DNA of 43,133 nucleotides from Desulfobulbaceae bacterium (GTDB taxonomy: Bacteria; Desulfobacterota; Desulfobulbia; Desulfobulbales; BM004). The stretch lies in contig PKTW01000164.1 of the NCBI GenBank assembly GCA_002868955.1, positions 1 to 43,133 on the forward strand. The letters are read 5' to 3'. A program made the position numbers and the translations under genes. The notes under the pieces are model-generated. The model was not told where the DNA came from and searched no databases. It was given only the letters and a program-made list of their open reading frames with translations. Positions 23,857 through 31,976 of the stretch are shown piece by piece (within the stretch, counting starts at the first letter, position 1; every line of letters starts with the position of its first letter).

Positions 23857-23884
23857 CGGCACTGCCCGCCGCGCCGGAGTGCCG
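23857..23884. repeat. REP-like palindromic element
   Basis: CGGCACT (23857-23863) and AGTGCCG (23878-23884) flank a very GC-rich 14-base centre. Size, GC content and intergenic position resemble repetitive extragenic palindromes; no second copy was found in this window, so the assignment is weak. Confidence 0.35.
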
Positions 23885-24092
23885 GTGTTTGTTCCCCTCT
23901 GTGGGTACTAAAAAAGAGTGCCCAGAATGGGTGTAAGCGCCAGACCAGCATGGGAAATCCAAGCTCCAACCGAGTCGTTCCTGGCCCTGGATACATCTTA
24001 GGCTTGCGGATTCAGTAAAATAAAAAAATGCACTTTGGAAAATTATAGGTAGAACTACTGGTTTTTTTATGATATGTTTTTCGCCTGTCGTA

Positions 24093-24121
24093 TTGACAAA
24101 GAGTAGTCTTTTATGTAATTT
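24093..24121 (+). promoter_or_regulatory. Sigma-70-like promoter framed by an inverted repeat
   Basis: TTGACA (24093-24098) and TAATTT (24116-24121) are 17 bases apart, about 90 bases before the HdrC-like gene. CCTGTCG (24084-24090) and CGACAGG (24122-24128) form a perfect inverted repeat that brackets the promoter exactly, so a repressor could loop or cover it. Confidence 0.55.
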
Positions 24122-24209
24122 CGACAGGTCGCATTTCCTAGTTATGGTGAGTGTTTAATACGGGCGCTATGCTCTAACTGTATTATATTATTTAAAAAAG
24201 AGGTTTCTT

Positions 24210-24773
24210 ATGTCTGTGACGACCAAGGAAATCACCCCTGCCTTTAATTCTGAAGTAACGAATGCAGAGGGCGGTCAACATCTCAACGGTTGTTTTTCCT
24301 GCGGTGCCTGCAGCGGTATATGTCCTGTCAGCCAGGCAATTTCCGACTTTGATCCCCGCAAGATCATCCATATGGTCCGCATGGGTTTAAAGGACAGGCT
24401 GCTGAAGTCCGACCTGCTCTGGTTTTGTTCCCAGTGTAAAAGTTGTGTTTTTGTATGCCCCCAGGATGTTCGTTTTGCCGAGATCGTGCAGGCTCTCTGG
24501 GATATGGCATATGAACAGGGTTATATTACCGACCAGGATATCCTTGATAAAGGAAAAGCTGCCTGGGTTGAGCGCGACAAATGTGTATCCTGCCTTACCT
24601 GTGTCCGGGTATGTCCATGGGAGATTCCCAAGTTAGATGCAGAGGGTGTCGCCACCATCGGTGTCAGGGATTGCAAAGCCTGCGGGATCTGCGTGGCGGA
24701 ATGTCCGGCCCAGGCCATCATGCTTAATCAATCCCAGGATGAAATTCTGATCGCTGCATGCGGCAGTAAATAA
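24210..24773 (+). CDS. HdrC-like protein with extra ferredoxin domain (187 aa)
   Basis: Four cysteine sets are seen: C28/31/34/38 and C73/76/79/83, the HdrC pattern of heterodisulfide reductase (CFSCGACSGICP, CSQCKSCVFVCP), followed by C125/128/131/135 and C155/158/161/165, a two-cluster ferredoxin domain like the tail of HdrA. It could carry four [4Fe-4S] clusters. No CCG (HdrB) domain and no flavin subunit HdrA are encoded next to it. Downstream come MvhD and MetV, so it probably passes electrons in a complex tied to methylene-tetrahydrofolate reduction or to another flavin partner encoded elsewhere. ATG at 24210 after AGAGG. Confidence 0.87.
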   Translation: MSVTTKEITPAFNSEVTNAEGGQHLNGCFSCGACSGICPVSQAISDFDPRKIIHMVRMGLKDRLLKSDLLWFCSQCKSCVFVCPQDVRFAEIVQALWDMAYEQGYITDQDILDKGKAAWVERDKCVSCLTCVRVCPWEIPKLDAEGVATIGVRDCKACGICVAECPAQAIMLNQSQDEILIAACGSK

Positions 24774-24799
24774 GACCACCTTTTAGGCTGGAGTGTACA

Positions 24800-25225
24800 A
24801 TGAGCGATTTTACACCTGATATTAAAGCATTTTGTTGTCATTACACCTCGCAGCAAACCTGTGCTGAAGGAACTGAAGGCCTTAAGCAGGATGGATTTCC
24901 GGGAAGTGTTTCATTATTCCGTGTTCCGTGCACAGGCAAAATCCAGGTCAGCACCCTGCTGCAGGCCTTTGAGGATGGCGCGGATGCTGTCTATGTCGTT
25001 GGATGTCCAGTTGACGGCTGCCACAATGTCAAAGGCAGCCAGAGGGCCGCCAAAAGAGTCGGTGCCGTAAAGCAGGCCCTAAGTGAACTGGATGTGGAAG
25101 CTGAGCGCATTGAAATGTTTCACCTGGAACGGGGATTTCACCCTGAATTTGTAGCAGTAGCCCAGGAAATGGATAAAAAAATCAAAAAATTAGGACCGAG
25201 CCCGCTCAAAGGAGAATCAGCATGA
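24800..25225 (+). CDS. mvhD: MvhD-type iron-sulfur electron-transfer subunit (141 aa)
   Basis: The MvhD fold is recognised by AFCCHYTSQQTC at the start, VPCTGKI in the middle and GCPVDGCHNVKGSQRAAKR, with cysteines at 12, 13, 21, 44, 69 and 74 able to bind a [2Fe-2S] cluster. In methanogens MvhD links hydrogenase to HdrA; in many bacteria it links HdrA-type flavoproteins to other donors. No hydrogenase is encoded here. ATG at 24800 with GGAG upstream; its stop overlaps the next start (ATGA), showing translational coupling to MetV. Confidence 0.92.
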   Translation: MSDFTPDIKAFCCHYTSQQTCAEGTEGLKQDGFPGSVSLFRVPCTGKIQVSTLLQAFEDGADAVYVVGCPVDGCHNVKGSQRAAKRVGAVKQALSELDVEAERIEMFHLERGFHPEFVAVAQEMDKKIKKLGPSPLKGESA

Positions 25226-25890
25226 TAATTGCCGAGCGCAAGCCTATTGCAGAGATAGTTGAAATGACCAGGGATCATGAAAAGATCCTGGTCCTGGGAT
25301 GCCGCGGATGTGTTACAGTGTGCTCCGCAGGGGGCGAAAGGGAAGTCGAACTGCTTGCCTCTCTTCTCCGTTTGGGCGCCAAAAAAGAGGGGCGCAAGAT
25401 CGAGGTCCAGGAAGGAAGCCTTGTCCGCCAGTGTGATAAAGAGTATGTGGACAGTTTGGATTCCTGGAACGGTGAGTATGATGCCATAGTATCCATGGCC
25501 TGCGGCGTCGGGGTCAACTTCATTGCCAACCTGCGCTCCAGCACCATGGTCTATCCCGCTGTAAATACAACCTTTTTCGGTGGTTCTCCAGAACAGGGCA
25601 TTTGGACTGAACAGTGTGCCGGCTGCGGCAACTGTGTCCTGCATCTGACCGGTGGCCTGTGTCCGGTTGCCCGCTGCGCCAAGAGTTTGATGAATGGCCC
25701 ATGTGGTGGATCCCAGAACGGCAAGTGCGAGATTCATTCAGAGGTTGACTGCATCTGGCAGATGATCCATGACCGTCTTGAGCACCTTGATCGCAAAGAG
25801 CAGATGCTGGAAGTCGCCCCGATTCGTGACTGGCGCACAGCCGGACATGGCGGTCCACGAAAAACCAAACGCGACGACCTGACCATTTAA
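25222..25890 (+). CDS. metV: MetV-type methylenetetrahydrofolate reductase partner (222 aa)
   Basis: The C-terminal half holds the Cys-rich signature of the MTHFR-C family: CAGCGNCVLHLTGGLCPVARCAKS, shown here only as its key pattern CxxCxxC...CPxxxC, followed by LMNGPCGGSQNGKCE. The N-terminal half (VLGCRGCVTVCSAGG) may bind a further cluster. In acetogens and sulfate reducers MetV pairs with the flavin-bearing MetF and often with HdrABC-MvhD for reduction of methylene-tetrahydrofolate in the Wood-Ljungdahl pathway. No metF is adjacent here. It overlaps the mvhD stop by 4 bases. Confidence 0.88.
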   Translation: MIIAERKPIAEIVEMTRDHEKILVLGCRGCVTVCSAGGEREVELLASLLRLGAKKEGRKIEVQEGSLVRQCDKEYVDSLDSWNGEYDAIVSMACGVGVNFIANLRSSTMVYPAVNTTFFGGSPEQGIWTEQCAGCGNCVLHLTGGLCPVARCAKSLMNGPCGGSQNGKCEIHSEVDCIWQMIHDRLEHLDRKEQMLEVAPIRDWRTAGHGGPRKTKRDDLTI

Positions 25891-25900
25891 GGAATCATTC

Positions 25901-26395
25901 ATGCCGCCTGTTCTGGCACTCATAGGCAAACCGAACTGCGGCAAGACCACCCTCATAGAAAAACTTATCCCTGCCCTTGCGCGCAAGGGCGTGCGCACAG
26001 GCACGATTAAACACCATCACGGTCCAATCCGGATGGATACACCCGGCAAGGATACCTGGCGCCATAAGCAGGCCGGGGCCCAGGCAGTCCTCTTGTCATC
26101 TTCTACTGGCATAGCGTTTATTCAGGACTCTACTGAAGATACACCTGTCGAGGATCTTGCCAGCCAATATTTTCACGATGTTGACCTGATTATTGCCGAA
26201 GGTTATAAATGGTCCTCGCTCCCCAAAATGGAAGTTTTCAGAAGCACGGTTTACGATGAGCCTATTCAGGACCCGGGTGAAACGCTTATTGCCATGGTAA
26301 GCGATATCCGGATACACCCGGAGCTTCCCTGGTTCAAGCCTGAAGACATCGACGGGCTTGTTGCATTCATCCTGGAGAATATCCTGAACCAATAA
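25901..26395 (+). CDS. mobB: Molybdopterin-guanine dinucleotide synthesis GTPase MobB (164 aa)
   Basis: Walker A GKPNCGKTTL at residues 9-18, then TGTIKHHHGPIRMDTPGKDTW, the family's conserved His/Asp stretch, and LIIAEGYK, the MobB signature. MobB binds GTP and assists MobA in making the bis-MGD cofactor of molybdenum and tungsten enzymes. It starts 10 bases after metV with AAGGA upstream and is followed by mobA after 5 bases, so all five genes 24210-26997 are probably one transcript. Confidence 0.93.
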   Translation: MPPVLALIGKPNCGKTTLIEKLIPALARKGVRTGTIKHHHGPIRMDTPGKDTWRHKQAGAQAVLLSSSTGIAFIQDSTEDTPVEDLASQYFHDVDLIIAEGYKWSSLPKMEVFRSTVYDEPIQDPGETLIAMVSDIRIHPELPWFKPEDIDGLVAFILENILNQ

Positions 26396-26400
26396 AGCAG

Positions 26401-26997
26401 ATGGAGACGATACAGGACATTACAGGAGTCGTCCTGGCAGGAGGGCAAAGCAAACGCTTTGGCTCAAATAAGGCCCTGGCACTTCTGCAGGGAATGCCTC
26501 TTATCCAACACGTTGTGGACACTGCGGCTGCCATTTTTAAAGATTGTTTGTTGGTCACAAATACCCCGGAGCACTATGGTTTTCTGAACATGCCAATGAT
26601 AAGGGATCAATATCAGGGCATGGGACCATTGGCAGGCATTCATGCCGCTTTGCTTCATACAGGTAAACCGTGGATATTTGTAATCGGTTGTGACATGCCG
26701 GCAGTTACGCCTGATTTAATCACCTTTCTGTGCGGTTTTGCCAGGGAGGAATACGATGCGGTGATTCCCTGGCTGGAAACAGGTGCCGAGCCTCTTTGCG
26801 GTCTGTACCACAAAACAGCGCTTGATAAAATTGAACCGCAGCTGCGGAACAATAAAAGGCAGGTCAAGGAACTGCTGGAAAAACTGTCTGTAAGAAAGGT
26901 AACAGAGGAAGAACTGCAATCAGTTACAGGCGGCCTTCAGGTCTTTTCTAATGTTAACCGTGAACAGGATTTGGTCAGGGTGCCCAGAGCCAAATGA
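26401..26997 (+). CDS. mobA: Molybdenum cofactor guanylyltransferase MobA (198 aa)
   Basis: The N-terminal VVLAGGQSKRFGSNKALA is the nucleotidyltransferase signature LAGGxSxRxGxNK. GPLAGIHAAL and FVIGCDMPAV (metal-binding Asp) follow at the expected positions. MobA joins GMP from GTP to molybdopterin. Normal length. It ends the operon; no clear terminator follows in the next 290 bases. Confidence 0.93.
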   Translation: METIQDITGVVLAGGQSKRFGSNKALALLQGMPLIQHVVDTAAAIFKDCLLVTNTPEHYGFLNMPMIRDQYQGMGPLAGIHAALLHTGKPWIFVIGCDMPAVTPDLITFLCGFAREEYDAVIPWLETGAEPLCGLYHKTALDKIEPQLRNNKRQVKELLEKLSVRKVTEEELQSVTGGLQVFSNVNREQDLVRVPRAK

Positions 26998-27290
26998 CCA
27001 ACTGCTGATAGGTCATTATTTTCCTTAACATCAAATGAACAGAGGGCAATTTAACATTCAAAGGCCGAAATCAAAAAACCAAAACTACCATATGTTATAG
27101 TTGGAACCGGGGGGATTTGTAACTGTTGTTTTGGGAAATGTGGGTTGCTGTGATAGGTAAAGAAAGAGAACATTCGGGCTTTATTTTTCGGATAATTATT
27201 TGACATTAAAATATTTTTTCTGTATTTCTGTAAGTAGCGAAATAGTTAAAAGTGGTGAAATTAACCGGGGAGATTACAAGTGGGCACTGC

Positions 27291-28058
27291 CTATTGGCTT
27301 GCCCGGATTTTTGAAGCATTTGCACGGCATATATCGGAACAATATACTTTTCTGCCTTTGCGGTGGACCACAAAAAAATTGCTGCAGTGATCACAAAAAC
27401 CGAAATAATCAATATCCCCCAGCATGAAGAATTTTAAAGCAATATGCGACAAGATAACTTCTGTTGGAATGCCTAGTTCAGCATGTGGATACTTTTCTGT
27501 AAAAGATACAACGTGATGAAACCCCCTGATTTTATCAAAAGTCAGAGATTTCCTTATTCCATTATAATTTGAAACCAAATGCTTGATACCAGCAAATGTA
27601 TCTGAACTGAACATCTCGGGAGCATCATTCTCCTTCAACTTCTTAAACCAATTTAGAATAAACCGACGATCCATATACATGTGTATTACAGATTTTAATA
27701 CACTCTCAAAATACGTATCGGGATACCTGTCTGAATAGGAATTTTCTTTCAAATCAGACAAGAAATCATAAATTCTTAAGGGGTCATGAATATCACGAAA
27801 TGATTCAATGAAAGAAATACCCCCTTTATCTTTGAGTGTATATGCATGATAGATGTAATAATCCCAGACCTTCAGTTTTTGGATTTTATCAATAATTGTT
27901 AGACTCAAATCATTTAAAGATAGGGTATAATCAAGATTCAAAACTGTAATGGCTTCCTGGAACTGCTTTTTTAGCTGCCATGTTTTTATATCTTTTCCTA
28001 GTAATACGTTGAGCCACTCGCCATACTTAACCATTGCGGCATAATCATTTTTAGGCAT
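27291..28058 (-). CDS. Unidentified protein with C-terminal zinc-finger-like motif (255 aa)
   Basis: Family not recognised. The first 215 residues are mostly helical with many aromatic and charged residues. The last 35 carry CDHC...YCSDIC, a C-x2-C/C-x3-C knuckle with HRKGRKVYCSDICRANASKIRASQ around it, which resembles the CGNR zinc-finger tail of some regulators. That suggests nucleic-acid binding. The gene is visibly richer in A+T than its neighbours and stands alone between non-coding stretches of about 290 and 400 bases, which hints at acquisition by transfer. ATG at 28058, ribosome site weak. Confidence 0.7.
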   Translation of the reverse strand: MPKNDYAAMVKYGEWLNVLLGKDIKTWQLKKQFQEAITVLNLDYTLSLNDLSLTIIDKIQKLKVWDYYIYHAYTLKDKGGISFIESFRDIHDPLRIYDFLSDLKENSYSDRYPDTYFESVLKSVIHMYMDRRFILNWFKKLKENDAPEMFSSDTFAGIKHLVSNYNGIRKSLTFDKIRGFHHVVSFTEKYPHAELGIPTEVILSHIALKFFMLGDIDYFGFCDHCSNFFVVHRKGRKVYCSDICRANASKIRASQ

Positions 28059-28454
28059 TATTCTGAACCCCCAAGTTTATGATTTTTCAGTTTTGCTGCA
28101 ACATCCTTGAATCCAGCTAAACATTAGGGTGAAGGCAGGGTAAAATGAAAAAACAATTTCGGTACCAATCGTACCAATCGCACTCAAATGTAACGAATTG
28201 TGCAATAAAAGTAAAAAGAAAATGCGGTGTATGCCAACGGGCCGCTGGAATTTTTTATTGAGAGGTCTTCCGGGGGCATATTATAGGAAATTTAAGTATC
28301 ATGAATCGGGGTGGCTTGTCCTGTCTGCCCTGATTTTTTGGGTAATATTTAAAAAACTCGGACGTATCACTTTTTCACCAATTATCTGGTATGCTGGGTC
28401 AAGTATTTATTCTGATCTGCACAGAAAAGTGAAGAAAATTTTTCCGGCAGTCGC
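28059..28454. other. Intergenic region with a short tandem repeat
   Basis: About 400 bases upstream of the leftward unknown gene and downstream of mutM. GTACCAATC is repeated twice in tandem (28162-28170 and 28171-28179). An open frame on the plus strand from 28198 runs into mutM on the other strand, has no ribosome site and is not credited. No RNA gene seen. Confidence 0.55.
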
Positions 28455-29279
28455 TTACTTCTGGCATTTTGGGCAGAAAAAAGTGGAACGGCCGGCCATG
28501 GTTTTTTGGGCAATGAGTGTCGAACAGCAATTACAGGGCTTGCCCTGCTTGCCATATGCCTGCAGTTTGAGCTGGAAATAGCCGCTTTTGCCGCTTTCGT
28601 TGACAAAGTCGCTTATTGTCGTGCCGCCGCTTTCAATAGCTTGCTGCAGAACATGTTTGCTGCTTGCCACGACTCTTGTCCATTCCTTCATGGTGAGCCT
28701 GCAGATCTTTTTGGCTGGATTTATGCCGGCATGAAAAAGGATCTCGCAGGCATAAATATTGCCTATACCGGCAATTTCCCGGCTGTCCATCAAAAAATTT
28801 TTTAGCGGTCTGTTTTTGCCAACAGCACGGCTTTGCAGGTACTCCGGGGTAAAGTCTATCCCTAGTGGTTCAGGGCCAAGGTTTGCCAGCATTGTATTCA
28901 TAAAATTACGGCCCGGCGCAAGAACCTGGATGAAACCGAACCGCCTGCTATCATTGAAACGGAGTTGCATGTTGTTATCAAGCAGCAACCGGAGATGGTC
29001 ATGCTTTGTCCGGGGAGTCCCTGTGGGAAAAAGTCCCAGCCTGCCAGTCATGCCAAGGTGGACGATAAGGGATGCCCCATTGTCCATTGCGATCAGAAGA
29101 AACTTGGCGCGCCTGTCAACGGATTTGATCCGCGCGCCCTGGATATGGTTTTTTAAGTATTTGCGTGGCATGGGCAGACGCAGTTTTTTGTTGCCGGCCA
29201 CAATGCCAAGTACTTTGCATCCGGGCAAATGATTATGGAGGCCGCGACGGATAACCTCAACTTCCGGGAGTTCTGGCAT
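28455..29279 (-). CDS. mutM: Formamidopyrimidine-DNA glycosylase (274 aa)
   Basis: The protein starts PELPEVEVIRRGL, with the catalytic proline (P2 after Met removal) and E3 of Fpg. FNDSRRFGFIQV and NIYACEILFHAGINP are family motifs. The C-terminal zinc finger is C-x2-C (CNCC) and C-x2-C (CPKC). It excises 8-oxoguanine and opened purines from DNA and nicks the strand. Length 274 matches the family. Single gene. Confidence 0.95.
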   Translation of the reverse strand: MPELPEVEVIRRGLHNHLPGCKVLGIVAGNKKLRLPMPRKYLKNHIQGARIKSVDRRAKFLLIAMDNGASLIVHLGMTGRLGLFPTGTPRTKHDHLRLLLDNNMQLRFNDSRRFGFIQVLAPGRNFMNTMLANLGPEPLGIDFTPEYLQSRAVGKNRPLKNFLMDSREIAGIGNIYACEILFHAGINPAKKICRLTMKEWTRVVASSKHVLQQAIESGGTTISDFVNESGKSGYFQLKLQAYGKQGKPCNCCSTLIAQKTMAGRSTFFCPKCQK

Positions 29280-29394
29280 TGTTTTATATTTGTCTTATAT
29301 TTCTGATAGTTATGGGCTGCTTTACTACGTAAAATGTCATTTTTATTTTGGTTTTTCTGCTAATTCTAAAAGGAACAGATGCAGATACGGGGAG

Positions 29395-29434
29395 CAGGGA
29401 ATTCGGCTATATAGTCAATATGCCGAATTCCCTG
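29395..29434. terminator. Strong hairpin between Crp/Fnr and mutM genes
   Basis: CAGGGAATTCGGC (29395-29407) and its exact complement (29422-29434) form a 13-bp stem with a 14-base loop, 31 bases after the Crp/Fnr stop. No T-run follows on the minus strand, so it may be a Rho-independent-like block, an RNA stability element or an operator ahead of mutM. Confidence 0.55.
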
Positions 29435-29465
29435 AGACAAAGTAGATGCGCCAGTTCCAGCGTGT

Positions 29466-30149
29466 TTATAGTTTGCTCTCACCTTCGGCAAGATCCTCAA
29501 GCCCTGTTCTGTCAACGAGAGTTATATGCGGGCCATTTATCCTGACAAGCTCTTTGTTTGTCATCTTTGTAAAAATTCTTGAGAGTGTCTCTGGAATTGT
29601 ACCCAGAAAACTCGCCAGCTGAGACTTGGCAATGTCGAGTTCAAATTGATCTATGCTGCCGTTCTTGTCGCTCAGGTAAAGGAGGTAGGATGCGAGCCTT
29701 CCTGGGACCTCCTTAAGGGAGAGGGCTTCAATCAAATGGGAAAACTGCTTTAAGCGTTGCGAGAGGGAAGCCATCATGTTCATGGCAAGCGAAGGGTTAT
29801 CATGGATGAGTTTTACGAAATCTTTCTTGGGGAAAAAAAAGAGCCTGCTGTGGTCCATGGCTTCACCATTCGCAGGGTAGCGTGATCCTTCAAAAACGGG
29901 CACTTCCGCAAAGGGTTGCCCCGGCCCAAAAATGTGCATGATCTGTTCCTTGCCATCTGGAGAAACCTTATATACCTTAACCCGGCCGCTGATTACTAGA
30001 TAAAAGCCAATACCTTCATCTCCGTCAGAGAAGACCGGTTCACTCTTCCTGTACTCTTTAACAGAAACAATTCGGGCGACCTCATCAAGCTGCTGGAGAG
30101 ATAGGCCGTTAAAAAGATCTACCTGGGATAAGTGCTTTCTGATATCCAT
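29466..30149 (-). CDS. Crp/Fnr-family transcription regulator (227 aa)
   Basis: A cyclic-nucleotide-binding-type beta roll (about 10-125; EPVFSDGDEGIGFYLVISGRVKVYKV... in outline) is followed by a dimer helix and a winged helix-turn-helix (SQLASFLGTIPETLSRIFTKM). The N-terminal cysteine cluster of oxygen-sensing Fnr is absent, so this is a non-Fnr member, perhaps of the DNR/HcpR kind that sense NO or haem. Targets are not visible: no clear TTGAT-type site stands out nearby. The 4'-phosphopantetheinyl transferase gene lies just upstream with 39 bases between. Confidence 0.92.
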   Translation of the reverse strand: MDIRKHLSQVDLFNGLSLQQLDEVARIVSVKEYRKSEPVFSDGDEGIGFYLVISGRVKVYKVSPDGKEQIMHIFGPGQPFAEVPVFEGSRYPANGEAMDHSRLFFFPKKDFVKLIHDNPSLAMNMMASLSQRLKQFSHLIEALSLKEVPGRLASYLLYLSDKNGSIDQFELDIAKSQLASFLGTIPETLSRIFTKMTNKELVRINGPHITLVDRTGLEDLAEGESKL

Positions 30150-30188
30150 ACCACGGACCTGTAATTTAGCTGACTCATTAAAGAAAGT

Positions 30189-31010
30189 TCATGCAACAGT
30201 ATCACTCCTTGCTGTAAGTGCCAAGGCATAATCGACAATATGGCTTACAGCGACCCTACATTGGTGAGTAACCGGATTACCATGTACATCGATATGTTGC
30301 CATGTGAAAATAAATCTCCAGGAGGCGGGGCCATTATGAGAAGGCCCCGCATTGATTTCTGCGAGTTCAAGCTCCAAAAACCCAGGCAGGGAATTCATGT
30401 TGGCAACCTTGCGTAATGCCTCTTTGGCAGCCCACAACCTGGTAAGAATAGAGCTTTGATTTGCGCGGGATGCACTAAAAAATGACGCGAGAATATGCGC
30501 CTCATTGGGGGAACAAAAACGTTCGCGCACCTTAACAACCCGGTCCGTAACCTTCTGGATGTCGATGCCGCAAAAACCTGTGCTGACAGCCATGGCAGCT
30601 GCCAGGTTGCCACTGTGCGAGATGGAGATATCAGGCATTGCGGCCCCGTTTTCCCCGGAAGCGATAAACGGCCTGCCATTTTTATCAGCAATAACTGCCA
30701 GATTGGACCAGGGCAGGGTATTTCCGTTCTGGGCAAGCATCCCGGTGGCAGCGTACTTGGCAGCAAAACGACCACCAAGCCATTCCCTTTTCCGCTTGCC
30801 GGAGGTTAGTCTCTTTAGATAAACCTGCTCCAGACTCGACAAAAAAGGGATTGCAACATCTTGCTCTGCAATTTTCAGCAGCTCTTTTTCCAACCTCTGG
30901 AGATCGAGAAGAAGATATGTCATGCCATGGGGATATTGCAGCATTTCCCGGACCAGTGGGACAGAAAGTATCTCAGCAGAAACTAGGCAGTTTTGAAAGG
31001 GAAAATCCAT
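30189..31010 (-). CDS. 4'-phosphopantetheinyl transferase, Sfp type (273 aa)
   Basis: The motifs expected of the family are present in order: WLGGRFAAKYA (about 77-87), ISISHSGNLAAA (about 129-140), FCGIDIQKV with the Mg-binding D150, and RLWAAKEALRKV with the KEAL glutamate near 197. It transfers the phosphopantetheine arm of CoA to carrier proteins. Because of its size it may serve a secondary-metabolite or fatty-acid-type carrier rather than being AcpS. No carrier protein gene is adjacent. ATG at 31010 lacks a good ribosome site. Confidence 0.88.
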   Translation of the reverse strand: MDFPFQNCLVSAEILSVPLVREMLQYPHGMTYLLLDLQRLEKELLKIAEQDVAIPFLSSLEQVYLKRLTSGKRKREWLGGRFAAKYAATGMLAQNGNTLPWSNLAVIADKNGRPFIASGENGAAMPDISISHSGNLAAAMAVSTGFCGIDIQKVTDRVVKVRERFCSPNEAHILASFFSASRANQSSILTRLWAAKEALRKVANMNSLPGFLELELAEINAGPSHNGPASWRFIFTWQHIDVHGNPVTHQCRVAVSHIVDYALALTARSDTVA

Positions 31011-31195
31011 GTGTTTATAGCTGCAACTTATTGGGGCCCGAAATGATTACAATATGCCTCAGGAATGAAAAACCTGAGAAATTCCTTGCTATTTGTAATG
31101 AAAAAAGTTCTTTTATAATAGATGGTTGTAATATATTTATGATAATTAATCACAAGTTTTTAACATGTTTGCATTGCTGATTTTGGAATAATTAT

Positions 31196-31771
31196 ATGGA
31201 ATGGCTGGCCGAGACCTCTGCTTTTGACGTTCTGGTACTTGCAATCTTTCTGGCTTTTTTGGCCCGGGGCATCTGGATAGGCTTTATTCGTCAAATTTCC
31301 TCATTGCTTGCCATGCTTGGCGGATTTTTGCTCGCCGGCTATTTTGATAACGAGTTTTATCGCCTTATTTTACCCTATTTTAATGATTCCCATACAGCGT
31401 TTCTCATAACCTATATTCTACTGTTTATTGCATTCTTTTTCCTGATCAAGCTTGTGGGGCTTGGACTGACCAAGGTTATGGATATTACCCTTTCGACCTG
31501 GTTTGATAGGGCTGTTGGAGGGCTGTTTGGTATTTTCAAGGGAATTTTTGTTACCAGCCTTATCTTTGTCGTTATCACAAGCTACCTGTCAGGGTCGAAC
31601 AAATATCTTAATAAATCGATTACATATCCATTTCTTAAGCAAAGCTCCAAGGTTATCCTGACATTTATCAGAGACCATGACCTCAGATCTTATTTTATTC
31701 CCAAGGAACCGGCCATTAAACTTCCCTTTTTTGACAAACTGCCAGACGATGCGGCACAGCCTGAAAAATGA
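31196..31771 (+). CDS. cvpA: CvpA-family membrane protein (191 aa)
   Basis: Four hydrophobic segments (about 12-30, 33-50, 64-88, 105-127) and the family's opening pattern FDVLVLAIFLAFLARGIWIG then GFIRQISSLLA, plus TWFDRAVGGLFGIFKG. A charged C-terminal tail follows. CvpA proteins are linked to colicin V production, purine-related phenotypes and envelope stress in different bacteria; the biochemical role is unknown. Divergent from the phosphopantetheinyl transferase gene. Confidence 0.87.
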   Translation: MEWLAETSAFDVLVLAIFLAFLARGIWIGFIRQISSLLAMLGGFLLAGYFDNEFYRLILPYFNDSHTAFLITYILLFIAFFFLIKLVGLGLTKVMDITLSTWFDRAVGGLFGIFKGIFVTSLIFVVITSYLSGSNKYLNKSITYPFLKQSSKVILTFIRDHDLRSYFIPKEPAIKLPFFDKLPDDAAQPEK

Positions 31772-31976
31772 TAACCCCTAAATCTGAAGCGAGTCAGCGC
31801 AAAATGTGACCTCGACAAAAGGGTGTAGGATTCTTTTGCAGTGTTGCTGGGGCCAGCGGCCAGATTTTACTTTGCCCCATCAGTTTCTTTATTTGTGCTT
31901 GTTCGCAGATAAGCGAAACGCAATGAGCGCTTCGATTGATGCAGCTAAATGCCAGCACATTTTGTTTTTGAACCCG

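Larger units (their letters stand above)
23748..24209. other. Intergenic region with hairpins and a promoter
   Basis: About 460 bases without a credible gene. It contains a hairpin at 23781-23803 (AAGCGCCTTTT/AAAAGGTGCTT, no T-run), a GC-rich inverted repeat at 23857-23884, and a sigma-70-like promoter at 24093-24121. No tRNA was seen. The GC-rich block at about 23850-23990 differs from its AT-rich flanks and may be a repeat remnant. Confidence 0.6.

Noticed and set aside
23748-24209. tRNA, small RNA gene or transposase remnant in the bioD-hdrC gap
   Set aside because: No cloverleaf arms or T-loop sequence, no terminal repeats and no transposase-like frame; only short hairpins are seen.
28198-28581. 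Plus-strand open frame of 127 codons
   Set aside because: GTG start without a ribosome site, overlaps mutM on the opposite strand, and the sequence shows no recognisable pattern.
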